NCBI GenBank assembly: GCA_000733355.1
Contig: JNVV01000001.1
Location: 402,208 to 466,207 of the forward strand
Length of the DNA: 64,000 nucleotides
Direction of reading: 5' to 3'
Origin: Falciphora oryzae
Taxonomy: Eukaryota > Ascomycota > Sordariomycetes > Magnaporthales > Magnaporthaceae
Of the stretch, positions 1 through 9,642 are shown piece by piece. Below the pieces are notes generated by a model, which saw only the letters and a list, made by a program, of their open reading frames with translations, did not search any database and was not told where the DNA came from. Every line of letters starts with the position of its first letter. Within the stretch, counting starts at the first letter, position 1. Position numbers and translations under genes: made by a program.

Positions 1-1774
1 CGGCCACCTCGACGAGGTAGACACTCTCGATCTTGCCGGCGATGGCCGTGTCGACCTCGAGCCAGCCGTTGCCCGTCCCGTCGCGCGTGAGGCGGGCCAC
101 GTGGCGCGGGGACTCAAGGTGCTCGAGCGTGTACTCGGTGCGGCTCCAGGCGGCGTTGCGGTCGACGGTAACGCAGAAGGGCATGGCGAGGGCCGGGTGC
201 ACGAGGTAGTGGTTGCCCGTGTCGTCGTCCCAGACGAGGCGCGCGCACTCACGCTCGGCGGTCAGGATGGTGGCGGCGTCGTCGGGCCGCTCAAGGGCCA
301 CGCGCGCCGCGGCCGTTGGGTACAGGAGCGCGACGAGGCCGTCGTTGGGTGCGTGCCGCCGCGCCTGCTCCTCTAGAGTTGTCGACAGCGCCTCGTGCCA
401 GTGCTTGCCGTCCTTGCGGCCCGTGCCGACGACGCTGGCGGGCTGTTGCGGCAGGATGGGGCTGCTGCTGCTCCCGACGCCCTCGCCGCCCATTAAGCCC
501 GGCGGGCTGGCCATGTCGGTGGGGGAGGGCGCGAAGGGGGTGTCGGCGGGCGCGGCGGGGACGCGGTAGGGCTTGGCCGGGTCGTGGCGGGACAGGGTGA
601 CGTAGGCCGAGGCCGAGGTCGGGTCAATGCGGAGGTTGTAGAAGGGCTGGGAGGCGGACGAGAGCGTGTAGATGGGCGTGTCGCGCTCGGCCGTCATCTT
701 GAGGCAGTAGACACGGCCCTCGGAGCCCGCCGCGCGCCAGCCGCTCACCACCTTCCACAGGCCCCGCAGCTCCTCGGTGCTGCTGATGGGCGGCGCCATG
801 GGGGGCTGCCCGCCTCGCGGAGGCGGCCACCGCGCCACCGAGGGCCCTGGTGGTGAGGCGCCCATGGCACTGGGGGCGGGTTGGGGCTGGTACTGTTGTT
901 GGTATGGTTGTTGTTGTTGTTGTTGTTGATATGGGAGTTGCTGGTCTGCGGCGTATAGTGCGGACTGTGCGTGGTATTGGTGGGATTGTGGCGAGGGCGG
1001 CCTCTGGTGCTGCTGCTGCTGTGCCGGGAGGCTCGTAGCCTCCATGGGCGGGGAGTAGAGCGGCCTGTTGATGGCGCTCCGCGGGATCTGCGCGGGGCTG
1101 GCCTGGGCCGTCGGGTAGTATTCCTGGCGGTCGGGCGGCAGGGCGTGGTTGTAGACGGGGAAGATGGACCTCAGCGGCTGCTGCGTCTGGAGCTGAGGCT
1201 GGCTGCTGTTGTTACTGTTCTGCTGGTGGCTCGGCCCTGCCTTGGCCGCCGCCGCCGCGGAGCTGCGGGAGCGGTTGCTGCTGCTCCGGACCAGCGTCTG
1301 CGCCTCGGAGAAGGCCGTGTCGCACCGCGGCGGCGGCGCGCTCTCGACGACGGCGACGGGCGCCGGCCGCTGGATGATCTCGAACTGCACGTCCTCGCTC
1401 CAGACGGTCCGCAGCGGCGGCAGCGGGGTGCCGCGGGTCATGGCCGGACCGCCACCGCTGGTGCTGCTGCTGCTGGCGCTACCGCTGCTGCTGGCGCTGT
1501 TGGTGCTGGCGTGGGTCTGCTCCCGCTGCTTCCCCCCCTTGACCGACCGCTTCCGCTCCACGCCGGCGGCGCCGCCATGATGCCTTGCGGTCCGTTGCGG
1601 CGAGGCGGTGGACGAGGATGGGGCGTCGACTGCTGATGAGGGCTGCCTCTCGCGCGAGGAGCCAAGGGGCGTCGCTGTCCGCGGCCGTGGTGTTGCGTGC
1701 CTCGAGGACGGGCCTGCTGATGCGTTTGGACTGGGGAATAGGGAGAAGCCTCCCGTTGTCGGCTGGGCTGACAT
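1..1774 (-). CDS. Conserved ascomycete protein with Q-rich N-terminus (3' end outside window)
   Basis: The minus-strand frame is open without a stop from an ATG at 1774 to the window edge, at least 591 codons in one exon, so the C-terminus is missing. The first ~320 residues are low complexity: Ser/Thr/Pro-rich, with a poly-Gln stretch at about residues 282-296 written as repeated CAA/CAG codons. From about residue 326 a folded, conserved region begins (ELRGLWKVVSGW, then YNLRIDPTSASAYVTLSRHD), followed by a disordered Pro/Ser insert and another folded block ending in SVYLVEVA at the edge. I recall orthologues being carried in databases as 'acetylserotonin methyltransferase-like', but I see no SAM-binding motif, so I assign no function. 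The ATG was chosen because it is the first in-frame one and the frame is closed not far upstream. The antisense frame is also open, which is a GC-bias shadow. Confidence 0.72.
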   Translation of the reverse strand, partial: MSAQPTTGGFSLFPSPNASAGPSSRHATPRPRTATPLGSSRERQPSSAVDAPSSSTASPQRTARHHGGAAGVERKRSVKGGKQREQTHASTNSASSSGSASSSSTSGGGPAMTRGTPLPPLRTVWSEDVQFEIIQRPAPVAVVESAPPPRCDTAFSEAQTLVRSSSNRSRSSAAAAAKAGPSHQQNSNNSSQPQLQTQQPLRSIFPVYNHALPPDRQEYYPTAQASPAQIPRSAINRPLYSPPMEATSLPAQQQQHQRPPSPQSHQYHAQSALYAADQQLPYQQQQQQQPYQQQYQPQPAPSAMGASPPGPSVARWPPPRGGQPPMAPPISSTEELRGLWKVVSGWRAAGSEGRVYCLKMTAERDTPIYTLSSASQPFYNLRIDPTSASAYVTLSRHDPAKPYRVPAAPADTPFAPSPTDMASPPGLMGGEGVGSSSSPILPQQPASVVGTGRKDGKHWHEALSTTLEEQARRHAPNDGLVALLYPTAAARVALERPDDAATILTAERECARLVWDDDTGNHYLVHPALAMPFCVTVDRNAAWSRTEYTLEHLESPRHVARLTRDGTGNGWLEVDTAIAGKIESVYLVEVA

Positions 1775-3926
1775 GCTGTGCTCGCGTTTCCTCCTCCGTC
1801 GTTTCCTTCTCGCTGCAAGCGAGCCGAGGTCGAAATCCCCTTCCCTGGTTACAAAGTCGCCTCCTTCTCTCGATATATGTCTGCAGCGCTTGGCTTGACG
1901 ACCAAAGACAGAAAAACAAACAGCCCGCGCCGCGGTGTGACGATGGGAGCCAGCCTCGGATGTATCACCCCGGCCTGCTACCTGAGCATGGTTTCTGTTC
2001 ACGTTCCACTGTCCAAGGCCGGCAGACGGATTGAGGATATGAAACCGGGTGTTCCCTTTCGGTGGCCGTGGCAAGTAAATATGTGTGTATCTGGTATCAA
2101 TGGACTAAGGACAAGGAGGATCAGGACGAGCAGGCCTGTGGGTTTGGAGGCAATAGATGTCGAGAGGGGTATATCAGGATTCGTGAAGGAACAAGCAGGC
2201 AAAAAATAAAGATCGAGACAAAATCAGCAGAAACACCAGTATTCGTATGTGATGTGTAGTAGACCAGGTGGTCTATCCTTTTTTCTTACCACCCACACCT
2301 CTCAGGAAGGAAGAACCATCAGTTTTCACTTGCAGGGGGTGCAGCAAACAAGAGCCAAGGTCAGTAAATGTATCCCGCCATTTAGTTTTCTTTCTCTTCA
2401 CAGGTCTCCAGGTCGGCGCGCCAGGCAAGGGTCCAAGAATCCCGCCATTCGCTCTGGGCGGGCGCCCCTCCTCGAATGGCAACGCGACCCTGTACCCCCC
2501 TTCGTGCTTCTCCTCATCCTCCTTGCGCGCGCAGGAAAGGCACCACGCACACCGTCGGCGCGCATGGCAGCAGTAGTCGCATCCACACCCACGCACACCC
2601 ACTCTCGGAGGGAGGGCTGGTCAGACGGCTTGCTGGTAGGGTATTTTAAGCGCTGGTCGTTGGGGGTGTCGGCGGTATTGGCAGAATCGGGAAAGAAAAA
2701 GATTGACGAAAAAAAGCTAGGGCGGGAAAAAAAAAAAAGGAAAGCTCACCGTTACCTGTATGGTGGCACCTAATCGCCGGAGGGGGTGGGAGGGCCCGCT
2801 GATTGGGCACGCTAAAATAGAAGGGCCAGGGGTGGTCCCCCGCCCGCGGCCAATGGGAGCGGCCAACGGTCGACCTAGCCGCCGGCGGGCAGAAGCGAGA
2901 GGTGTGACCGACGCGGGGACGAACGACCCAACCAACCCCCGCGAGGCAGGCACGAGCAAGGTACCTTTTGTTGCGGCACACGCAGATCGTTCCTGTGCTG
3001 CGCTTGCGGTTTAACCTCGCGCGGGCGTCGGGTGTCTCCTCGGACTTTGTTTGCTTGTTTTCGCCGCCGCCTTGAGAGAGATGCCAATCTCTTTTCGTCG
3101 TCGACGGCGGGTAGGTTGCTGCGGGCTACGGGCAACAAAACCTGAAGTCAGCTGGCCTTCGATGATCTGCTCTCTGTTCGGGCACAGGGCTGGCTGTCCA
3201 ACAGGACATTGGTCGAAACTAAAGGTGCTACTGGAGAACCATCAATGATCATCTCCGCCATCCCCCGCTTTCCCGTGTGGTGTGCGCAAGAATGTGCTGT
3301 TTCTTTCGTCGCAGGTAGCATCGCCATGCCGGCAGGCGGGAAAAAGCTCCCTACGAGCAGGGCGCGCTGGCACATGGCGGATGGCCTGATTTCCCAGACG
3401 CTACACTCCCCCTGACAGCACAGCGCAGCAATTCGTCCCGGCTGATGGCCGTCTTGGCACAGGGGAATTGCTCTGTTGGCTGGGTGCCGTCGACAGAAAA
3501 GACCTTCTGGAAAGATAGCATCGCATCGTTGCTTCTTTCCCGGCATCAAAAGAGATGATGAGATGCCACCGGTCGGGAAGACGCCCGCAGATGGAGAACT
3601 CAGACGCATAGGTGCCCATCCCTGCCTTATCGCCTCGCTAGCAAGTAATAGGACGAGTTATTGGGTCTCGGTTGGGTCACGAAGGCCAGAGATTTGCCGC
3701 CCGCAGGCCTTGAGCAGCGGCCTGCTTTCCGGTTGCGAGTGAAATATTTGTTTCGAAAGCTGGCGCGCGCGCCTGCTGGGCGGCTGTCTACATGCAGTAT
3801 ACGTACGTGCAATGTGCTGTGACCGCCGCAATGGGTCCTCCAGTATTGAAGTGCCGAGATGCGCAGAAGGCTGGTCAAGCATGCCCGTCTAACTTGGCCG
3901 TTTCTCTACTCGCGTAGGCCTGCTTT

Positions 3927-3961
<35 letters not shown>

Positions 3962-4476
3962 CAAGATCATCGTTCGCCTCGTCTTTCTATTCTCTCTCGT
4001 TCCTAAAACCTGCAATAAAGCTTGTTTCTCCTTGTAATAGCGGCTATATTGCGGGCGCGCTCCGCTGGCGGTAAACATGTCCCAAATTTGGATCGGGACT
4101 TGGGTGTGCCGACGGCCGCCTGCATGGAAGGAAAAACCTAGCGAGAGCGTGTAGCTAAATTGCTCCTATTGTGCCAAGATGGTGCAGCTCCCTGCGGCCT
4201 CGATCAGATTCCTCCCGAGATCGATATCGGTCTTACTCAGCCAAGATGTCCTCAGATCTGAGAAGACACGATTTGTGCACCATCTTTAGGGGTGCGAAGC
4301 TCACTCTATTGCTGACTCTCTTTGCATGTGGCCTCCCTGGGTGCCGTCACCCCATACTATTCCATACCAGGGAAGAACCAAGGGCGTCGCATTCCGAGTC
4401 GGTTCTAAATTCAGTAGCAATATCGCCATGGAACAAAAGAACTTTTGTCTATCGACCGAGAACGGGTCCCTCCCTT
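1775..4476. other. Intergenic region, 2.7 kb
   Basis: This is the 5' side of the Q-rich gene and the 3' side of the Maf gene. Frames are short and carry no recognisable domain. It holds an A12 run near 2729 and a T30 tract at 3929-3958. I see no RNA gene in it. Confidence 0.5.
3929..3958. repeat. T30 homopolymer
   Basis: An uninterrupted run of thirty T in intergenic DNA, the longest mononucleotide tract in the window. Such tracts are usually length-polymorphic. Confidence 0.95.
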
Positions 4477-5518
4477 CTATTCATTCTCGCTGCTCTCGCC
4501 CTCCTCGTCCACCTCGCCCTGCCTGAAGACCACCTTCTCAGCCAGCTGCAGACACTTCCTGACGGGCAGCCCGATGACGTTGTCGAGGCTCCCCTCGATC
4601 TTGTCCACCAGCACGAGCCCGCCGAGCCCCTGGACGGCGTAACCCCCCGCCTTGTCGGCGCCCTCGCGCGTGCGGACGTAGCTCTTGATGACGTCGTCGG
4701 GCAGCCCTTTGCTCTCCTGCGCAAAGTAGACCTTTGTCTCCTCCGTGTGCGTCTCGAGCTCGTAGCCCGGGTGGCTCGCGTCCTCCTTGGGCGCGAGGAC
4801 GCAGACGGCCGTCAGGACGCGGTGCACGCGCGTGTCGCGCAGGTGCGTCAGCATCGCCACGTGATCCTGCTCCGACCGCGGCTTCTCGAGCACGCGCCCG
4901 TCGCGCGTCACGATGATGGTGTCGGCCGCGACCACCAGGTCCGGGTCCTCGGGCGTTGGGTCTCCGCCCTTTTTGGCCGCCGCCGCCGCCTGCTCCTGCC
5001 CCTCGAGCGCGGCCTGGTACACGTCCAGGCACTTTTGCTGCGCCGTCTTGGACACGTACTCGAACGGCTGCAGGTCCGTCTTGGAGATGTCCTCGGGCTT
5101 GCGGGACGCCATTATCTCAAGGTTCGTCAGGCCTACCTAGAGACGTCCACCGCATTTTGCTTGTCGTTTAGCAGTCTTATCGTAGCATCTCTTGTTTTTA
5201 CAAAGAAAGACGCGTAGAGATATTACAAGAGACATATGTTCATCTCGAGATACAAAGGGGACAAGAAAATGATGGGTACAGAGGTAAAAGGGGCTACAGA
5301 GAGAAAGGGGTTTTACGCACTTGCGCGAGAAGAGCCTTTCTCCTGGGCGAGGCCGAGGCGAGTATGACCCGCTTGGACTTGAGGTGCGTGATGATGGGCA
5401 GCTCGAACGGGAGCGGGCCCGGGCGGACCGGGGCGCTCTGCCGGAGCCTGATGCCGTGCGCCGCCGCTCCCGCAATGTAGGCCGGCGGAGGGTCCGAGGG
5501 AACGTCTTTCTCATCCAT
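4477..5518 (-). CDS. Maf-family nucleotide pyrophosphatase
   Basis: Two exons, complement(4477..5136, 5321..5518), give 285 aa. The intron of 184 nt has a GTGCGT donor and an acceptor at CTAG before GTAGGC; the junction reads LLAQ/VGLTNLEIM, the usual Maf sequence. Visible Maf hallmarks are the N-terminal ILASASPRR (residues ~52-60), the DPDLVVAADT block with the catalytic Asp, TEETKVYF, and GGYAVQGLGGLVLVDKIEG. Family members hydrolyse non-canonical or methylated nucleoside triphosphates to monophosphates and pyrophosphate in the cytosol (house-cleaning; the bacterial name refers to septum inhibition). The start MDEKDVPS at 5518 is preferred over an in-frame ATG at 5728 because it lies near the folded domain and the upstream stretch is low quality. 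It is transcribed divergently from the bHLH gene. Confidence 0.9.
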
Positions 5519-6218
5519 TGTTGCGGTGTAGAATCTCGCCTTCGGGCGGTTCTCTGGTTGAACACCTTGGGTTCGGGTGAGGGCTCTGAGAACGATAGGG
5601 AGTAAAGTGTCGTGAAAGCGATGCTTGTTTCGTGTGAAATTGCTCCTGCAACTACTCTTTATACTCATTCCTGTCGAGTTTTGGTGGGGGAGGAACAACG
5701 GAGGCGGTTTCGTCACCGTCACTTCCATCCCGCACCCGCCCTGGCTTATCTAATCGCTCAACAGGGGAGATCGCTCAGGCCGCAAGGGGCCGGCAGCTTG
5801 GGCACGGGCAGTGGAGTGGTGCGCTGGAATTACAGGGCACCCCTGGCTGCCGCTCCCTTCCCCAGATTTTCGCATGATGGCATCACGCGTCGTGCTTGCT
5901 GTCACATGCTCGTCCTTTCCATCTCGCCAGCCAAACAGTCCATCTGCCAAGAAGATCTGCCAGGCGCCAACAACGCCCGCGGACGCGCCTTGCACGGGAT
6001 TTACCGACCGGGCAGATTATATAAACTCATTTACTATCAAAGACATTTTCTTTCCGGCTTGGTTCCTCCTGTTTAGCAACAACAATCGGACAGATCTGAA
6101 AGAGGGGCAACGCTGCAGGACACGAAAAAGGGATCAGGTCAACAAGCGCGCGCGGATGGAATAATACAGCATCCCACGCCCTCGGAAGCAGTCGGGTAAT
6201 AACGGAAAAGGGGAAGCA
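5519..6218. promoter_or_regulatory. Divergent promoter region Maf / bHLH
   Basis: A 700-bp gap between two divergent starts must contain both promoters. No clear operator was recognised. Confidence 0.4.
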
Positions 6219-6816
6219 ATGATGCCCAACCCCAAAAACTTGCCATCCTCTGCAATAGAAGGCGCGAACACCGGCATCAACACCGCGGCGGCGCCCGGGG
6301 CGGGCAATGGGCCCGATGAGAAGCCGCGCCTGACGGAGGAGGAGAAGAAGCAGAACCACATCGCGTCCGGTGCGTCCTTACCTCTTCTTTTGTATTTGCT
6401 TGCTGTTCACTTCCTTCCTTCCTTCCTTCCAGTGTCGCCTCGAGGCAAGGACGAAAGGGCGGGTCATGACGCCACGTCGCCGTTATCCTGCCGTTGACGG
6501 CTCGGTGCTGACCCATAACATGCATGCCATATCGTTCCACCCAGAACAAAAGCGCCGCCAAGCCATCCGCGAGGGGTTCGACCGCCTGACGGAGCTCGTC
6601 CCCGGACTCGAGGGGCAAGGCCGCTCCGAAGGCATCGTCCTGAAGAGGACGGTGGACTTTATGCGCGAGCAGCTGGAGGAGCGACGCCGGCTGGTACAGG
6701 CGATTGAGGAAAGAGGGGGGCATGTGGACGACTCTGTCAAAAAGTACGACCTCTTGGCGAATCATTTTCTTCCTAGGCACGAGCGGTGCCTACCACGAGA
6801 TATCATCTTCGGCTAA
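6219..6816 (+). CDS. bHLH transcription factor, INO4-like
   Basis: Exons 6219..6369 and 6545..6816 give 140 aa. The donor is GTGCGT after TCCG and the acceptor CCCAG before AACAAAAG; the junction restores the basic region KQNHIAS/EQKRRQAIREGFD. The bHLH domain covers about residues 43-105: basic region with the H-E-R triad that contacts CANNTG E-boxes, helix 1 (IREGFDRLTELVP), loop, and helix 2 (SEGIVLKRTVDFMREQLEERR) running into a short coiled coil. NHxxSEQKRR is characteristic of the Ino4 branch; in yeast Ino4 pairs with Ino2 to activate phospholipid genes, but in filamentous fungi the partner and targets differ, so the role is inferred only at family level. The C-terminal ~25 residues after KKYDL are not conserved in my reading and may reflect a missed stop or intron. 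Confidence 0.85.
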
Positions 6817-7233
6817 CTCCCACCGCCAGACCACTACTACAGCATGCTATCAACACCCAGAATAAGTTGCGCTGAAGCATTGACAAAAATCTGCAACTCT
6901 CGATTCAGAGTCTAGGCAGAATCTACGACCCTCACATAAAATATAAAGAGGTCTAGGGGCCAACTTGGACGTTTCCCTGTGCAAGGACAGCCTCCGGGAA
7001 CAGGCTTTGGATAAAGCAGACAACAGCCCTCTAAGTCAAGGCGAAGTGGCTTCGACGGGGGGTTTATCGACGGCAAGACGGCCGTGGCCGTCTTAGGGAG
7101 TACGCTCGCTCCAATGTCCTCTTACGCCAGTGCAAAACCAGGGACACATGGGCAATGTGGTGTTTGCTGGGAGCGGAGCGTCGAGTGCCGTTGAGCTCGA
7201 TAGGGGAGGGGAGATCAATCCTTGCCGTCTTGG
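6817..7233. other. Intergenic region between convergent genes
   Basis: This 417-bp stretch contains the 3' UTRs of the bHLH gene and MST1 and a perfect inverted repeat at 7075-7094. No gene is seen. Confidence 0.5.
7075..7094. repeat. Perfect 9-bp inverted repeat
   Basis: AAGACGGCC, a 2-nt spacer, then its exact reverse complement. It lies between two converging transcription units, so it could act in 3'-end formation of either strand; there is no adjacent T-run. Confidence 0.6.
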
Positions 7234-8829
7234 CTATTCATACGCGTCTACTGTATGTCTGAGCATTTGACACAAGGCTGCTGTCTCTAGTTTTAGTGGC
7301 CGGTTACCCTGGGGCTTGGCCAGGGACGATCCGTCAGGGAGTAACGGGTTGGGCATGCCCGAGACGTCGACGGGGAGCACATCTGACTCGACCTCTTGCG
7401 CCCCGACCGTAATTATAGCACCGTACCCCTTGGACTTGGCCTCCCTGACCTTGAGTCCTATCGATCGTGCGCTGTCGTCTATGTCTACAGCAAGCTGTGA
7501 CGCCGCCGCCGTGGTACATGCCTGCTGCTGCGGTGGCGACGCCTCGTTCTTCTGCTGATCACCACCCTGGCCGAGCAGTTGGGCCTTGACAGCGTGCGCC
7601 CGGTCGACCACGGGCAGGGTGTCGTTGACGGTGATGATCGTAACCTGGCGAGGATTCAGCCAGAAGGGGTATTTGCCATTGTAGTGCTCGATCAGGAGAG
7701 CCATCAGCCTCTCCACGGAGCCTAGCACGGCGCGGTGGATGAGCACGGGTCGCGACGGGCCCGCGGCCGTAGTGGCATCGTCCTCGGGTGTTTGGTACTC
7801 GAGCTCAAAGCGCTTGGGCAGCTGGAAGTCGAGCTGGACCGTGGCGGTCTGGTGCTCCTTGCCATCCGAGTCGCGCAGGATGATGTCGATCTTGGGGCCG
7901 TAGAAGGCGCCGTCGCCGGGGCTGAGGGTCCAGGGCTGGCCCAGGCTGTCGAGGGCCTGGCGCAGCGCCGTCTCGGCCTGGTCCCACTCAGCGACCTCGC
8001 CGATAAAGTGGTCGTCGGGCCGGGTGGACAGGACCAGCCGGTAGTCGCCCAACTTGAGGGTGGCGTACGTCTCCTTCACGAACTCGAGCGTGCGCCTGAT
8101 CTCGTCCTCGATCTGGGACGGGCGGCAGAAGATGTGGCCATCGTCCTGGTGGAAGCGGCGGACGCGGGTGAGGCCGCTCAGGGCGCCCGAGATCTCGTTG
8201 CGGTGCAGGGGGCTGAAGTCGGCGTAGCGGACGGGCAGGTCGCGGTAGCTGCGGCGCTGGGACGCGAAGATGAGGCAGTGGCCCGGGCAGTTCATGGGCT
8301 TCAGGCCGTACTCGTCGGCCTCGCTGCCGCTGCTGCCGGTGGGGTCTTGGGCATTGAGCGCGTTGCTGTCGGCGCGGGCCGGCGACGTGCTCGTCACGGT
8401 AAACATGTCGTCCGAGTAGTTCTCGAGGTGGCCCGACTTGGCCCACAGGGCCTTCTTGTAGATGGTGGGGGTGAGGACCTCCTCGAAGCCGTAGCGGACA
8501 TACTGGCGGCGCAGGAACTCGACGAGGCGGTTGAAGATGCGCGTGCCGTTGGGGAGGAAGATCGGGGAGCCGGGGCTGTAGATCGAGGTCGTGAAAAGCT
8601 CCTGCCTGACGCCCAGCGTCCGGTGGTCTGGGGCTTCCGTCGTGGAGGGGGCCGGCGTCGGGTCAGCGGTTGGTGCATGCGAGGCGCAGAACCTGAGGGG
8701 TATTCGGCTGGGCGGCGCTGTATTTGCGATTGGCCGAAGGCGGGAGTAGCGGGGGCGGGCAGACGCCAGAACGCGTCTCCTGGAAGCCCTTATTAATGGC
8801 AACATGGTATTTTTGAAGCTCAGATACAA
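7234..8829 (-). CDS. MST1: Mitochondrial threonyl-tRNA synthetase
   Basis: A single-exon class II aminoacyl-tRNA synthetase of 531 aa (523 if started at the second ATG, 8805). It charges mitochondrial tRNA-Thr. The N-terminus MLPLIRASRRRVLASARPR is a basic, Ser/Arg-rich presequence, favouring the ATG at 8805. Domains: catalytic core about 75-385 with MNCPGH at 179-184 (zinc Cys181), motif 2 FSPLHRNEISGAL at 205-217 followed by RRFHQDDGH (zinc His232), and motif 3 PVLIHRAVLGSVERLMALL at 361-379 (zinc His365). The anticodon-binding domain occupies about 390-531. The N-terminal TGS/editing domains of cytosolic ThrRS are absent, as in yeast Mst1. A Gly/Ser-rich insert at ~147-170 interrupts the core before MNCPGH. 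It is divergent from the gene at 9643. Confidence 0.95.
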   Translation of the reverse strand: MYLSFKNTMLPLIRASRRRVLASARPRYSRLRPIANTAPPSRIPLRFCASHAPTADPTPAPSTTEAPDHRTLGVRQELFTTSIYSPGSPIFLPNGTRIFNRLVEFLRRQYVRYGFEEVLTPTIYKKALWAKSGHLENYSDDMFTVTSTSPARADSNALNAQDPTGSSGSEADEYGLKPMNCPGHCLIFASQRRSYRDLPVRYADFSPLHRNEISGALSGLTRVRRFHQDDGHIFCRPSQIEDEIRRTLEFVKETYATLKLGDYRLVLSTRPDDHFIGEVAEWDQAETALRQALDSLGQPWTLSPGDGAFYGPKIDIILRDSDGKEHQTATVQLDFQLPKRFELEYQTPEDDATTAAGPSRPVLIHRAVLGSVERLMALLIEHYNGKYPFWLNPRQVTIITVNDTLPVVDRAHAVKAQLLGQGGDQQKNEASPPQQQACTTAAASQLAVDIDDSARSIGLKVREAKSKGYGAIITVGAQEVESDVLPVDVSGMPNPLLPDGSSLAKPQGNRPLKLETAALCQMLRHTVDAYE

Positions 8830-9642
8830 CCTGGCCTTCGATGACGAAGCCCCAAGTTCATAGGCTTCTCACACAAGTCTGAAAAAAAGCATTCGATGGT
8901 GGCCCCAAACCAGGGGTTTTTGCTTTTCGTCAGGGACCCATCCAAGCTGATTTCCAGAAATGGACTAGGCTGGAAGGTCCTGGAGTGGGCCCGAGGATAC
9001 CTAGTGCAGGGTCTTGATTGATAAGCCCATGTGACCAGTGACTGTTCGCACGGCGCCGTCACACGCACCCGTCACTGCGCGGGACAGTGAGCGGATTCCA
9101 GCGCAGACGTTCAGCGACATCATGACTGCTGGAACGCCCAACCACGACCCTCGGTTCTGTGCGCGTTCGCGGAATGGCTCTCGTTGACGTGCTCTTGATA
9201 AACAGATACCTACCCTCCTGCGCGTCGCCTTCTTTTTGGAATACCGCCCATCTTCGCGCAGTGACTCACTCATTTTTGGCTGCCTTTCTGCACGGTCGCA
9301 TTTACTTGGCTCTATCGCTGAAGTTGCTTAGCTCCGAATCTCCGGCGCATCAATCCGCGCGTGAAAAGAGGCGCGCTTCTGCCTTGCGCCGCCAGAACTC
9401 CAGGGCTCGCCACTACAAATAGACGGCCGTGGAGCTGGCCAGGCACTCGAATCTGTCACGAGTCGTCTCTACTTCTTCATCGCCGACCCCCGCGGGTCCC
9501 CTTACCGTAACCAGGCCCAGCTCGTGGCCTGCCGACCTCGTGGACTCCCTGAGACAAGTTGTTCCGTCATCGGACCCTGTCTTGAGGATATCGAGCGTCG
9601 CCCAGCCTCATATCTCTCAACCAGAGATTTCGAGTCGCCGCC
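8830..9642. promoter_or_regulatory. Divergent promoter region MST1 / membrane protein
   Basis: An 813-bp shared upstream region with one perfect TGACTCA at 9262-9268 and a C/T-rich leader before 9643. No coding frame of interest. Confidence 0.4.
9262..9268 (+). promoter_or_regulatory. TGACTCA, candidate Gcn4/CPC-1 site
   Basis: An exact palindromic-core bZIP site (Gcn4/CPC-1 or AP-1 type) in the promoter shared with the mitochondrial ThrRS gene. Aminoacyl-tRNA synthetase genes are often under cross-pathway amino-acid control. A 7-mer occurs by chance about once per 8 kb on either strand, so the support is modest. Confidence 0.35.

Noticed and set aside
4171..5217. 348-codon plus-strand frame over the Maf gene
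   Set aside because: It is antisense to the Maf exon, with Leu/Arg/Val-rich composition typical of GC-bias shadows.
7735..8796. 353-codon plus-strand frame
   Set aside because: Exact antisense shadow of the mitochondrial ThrRS, which has all class II motifs.
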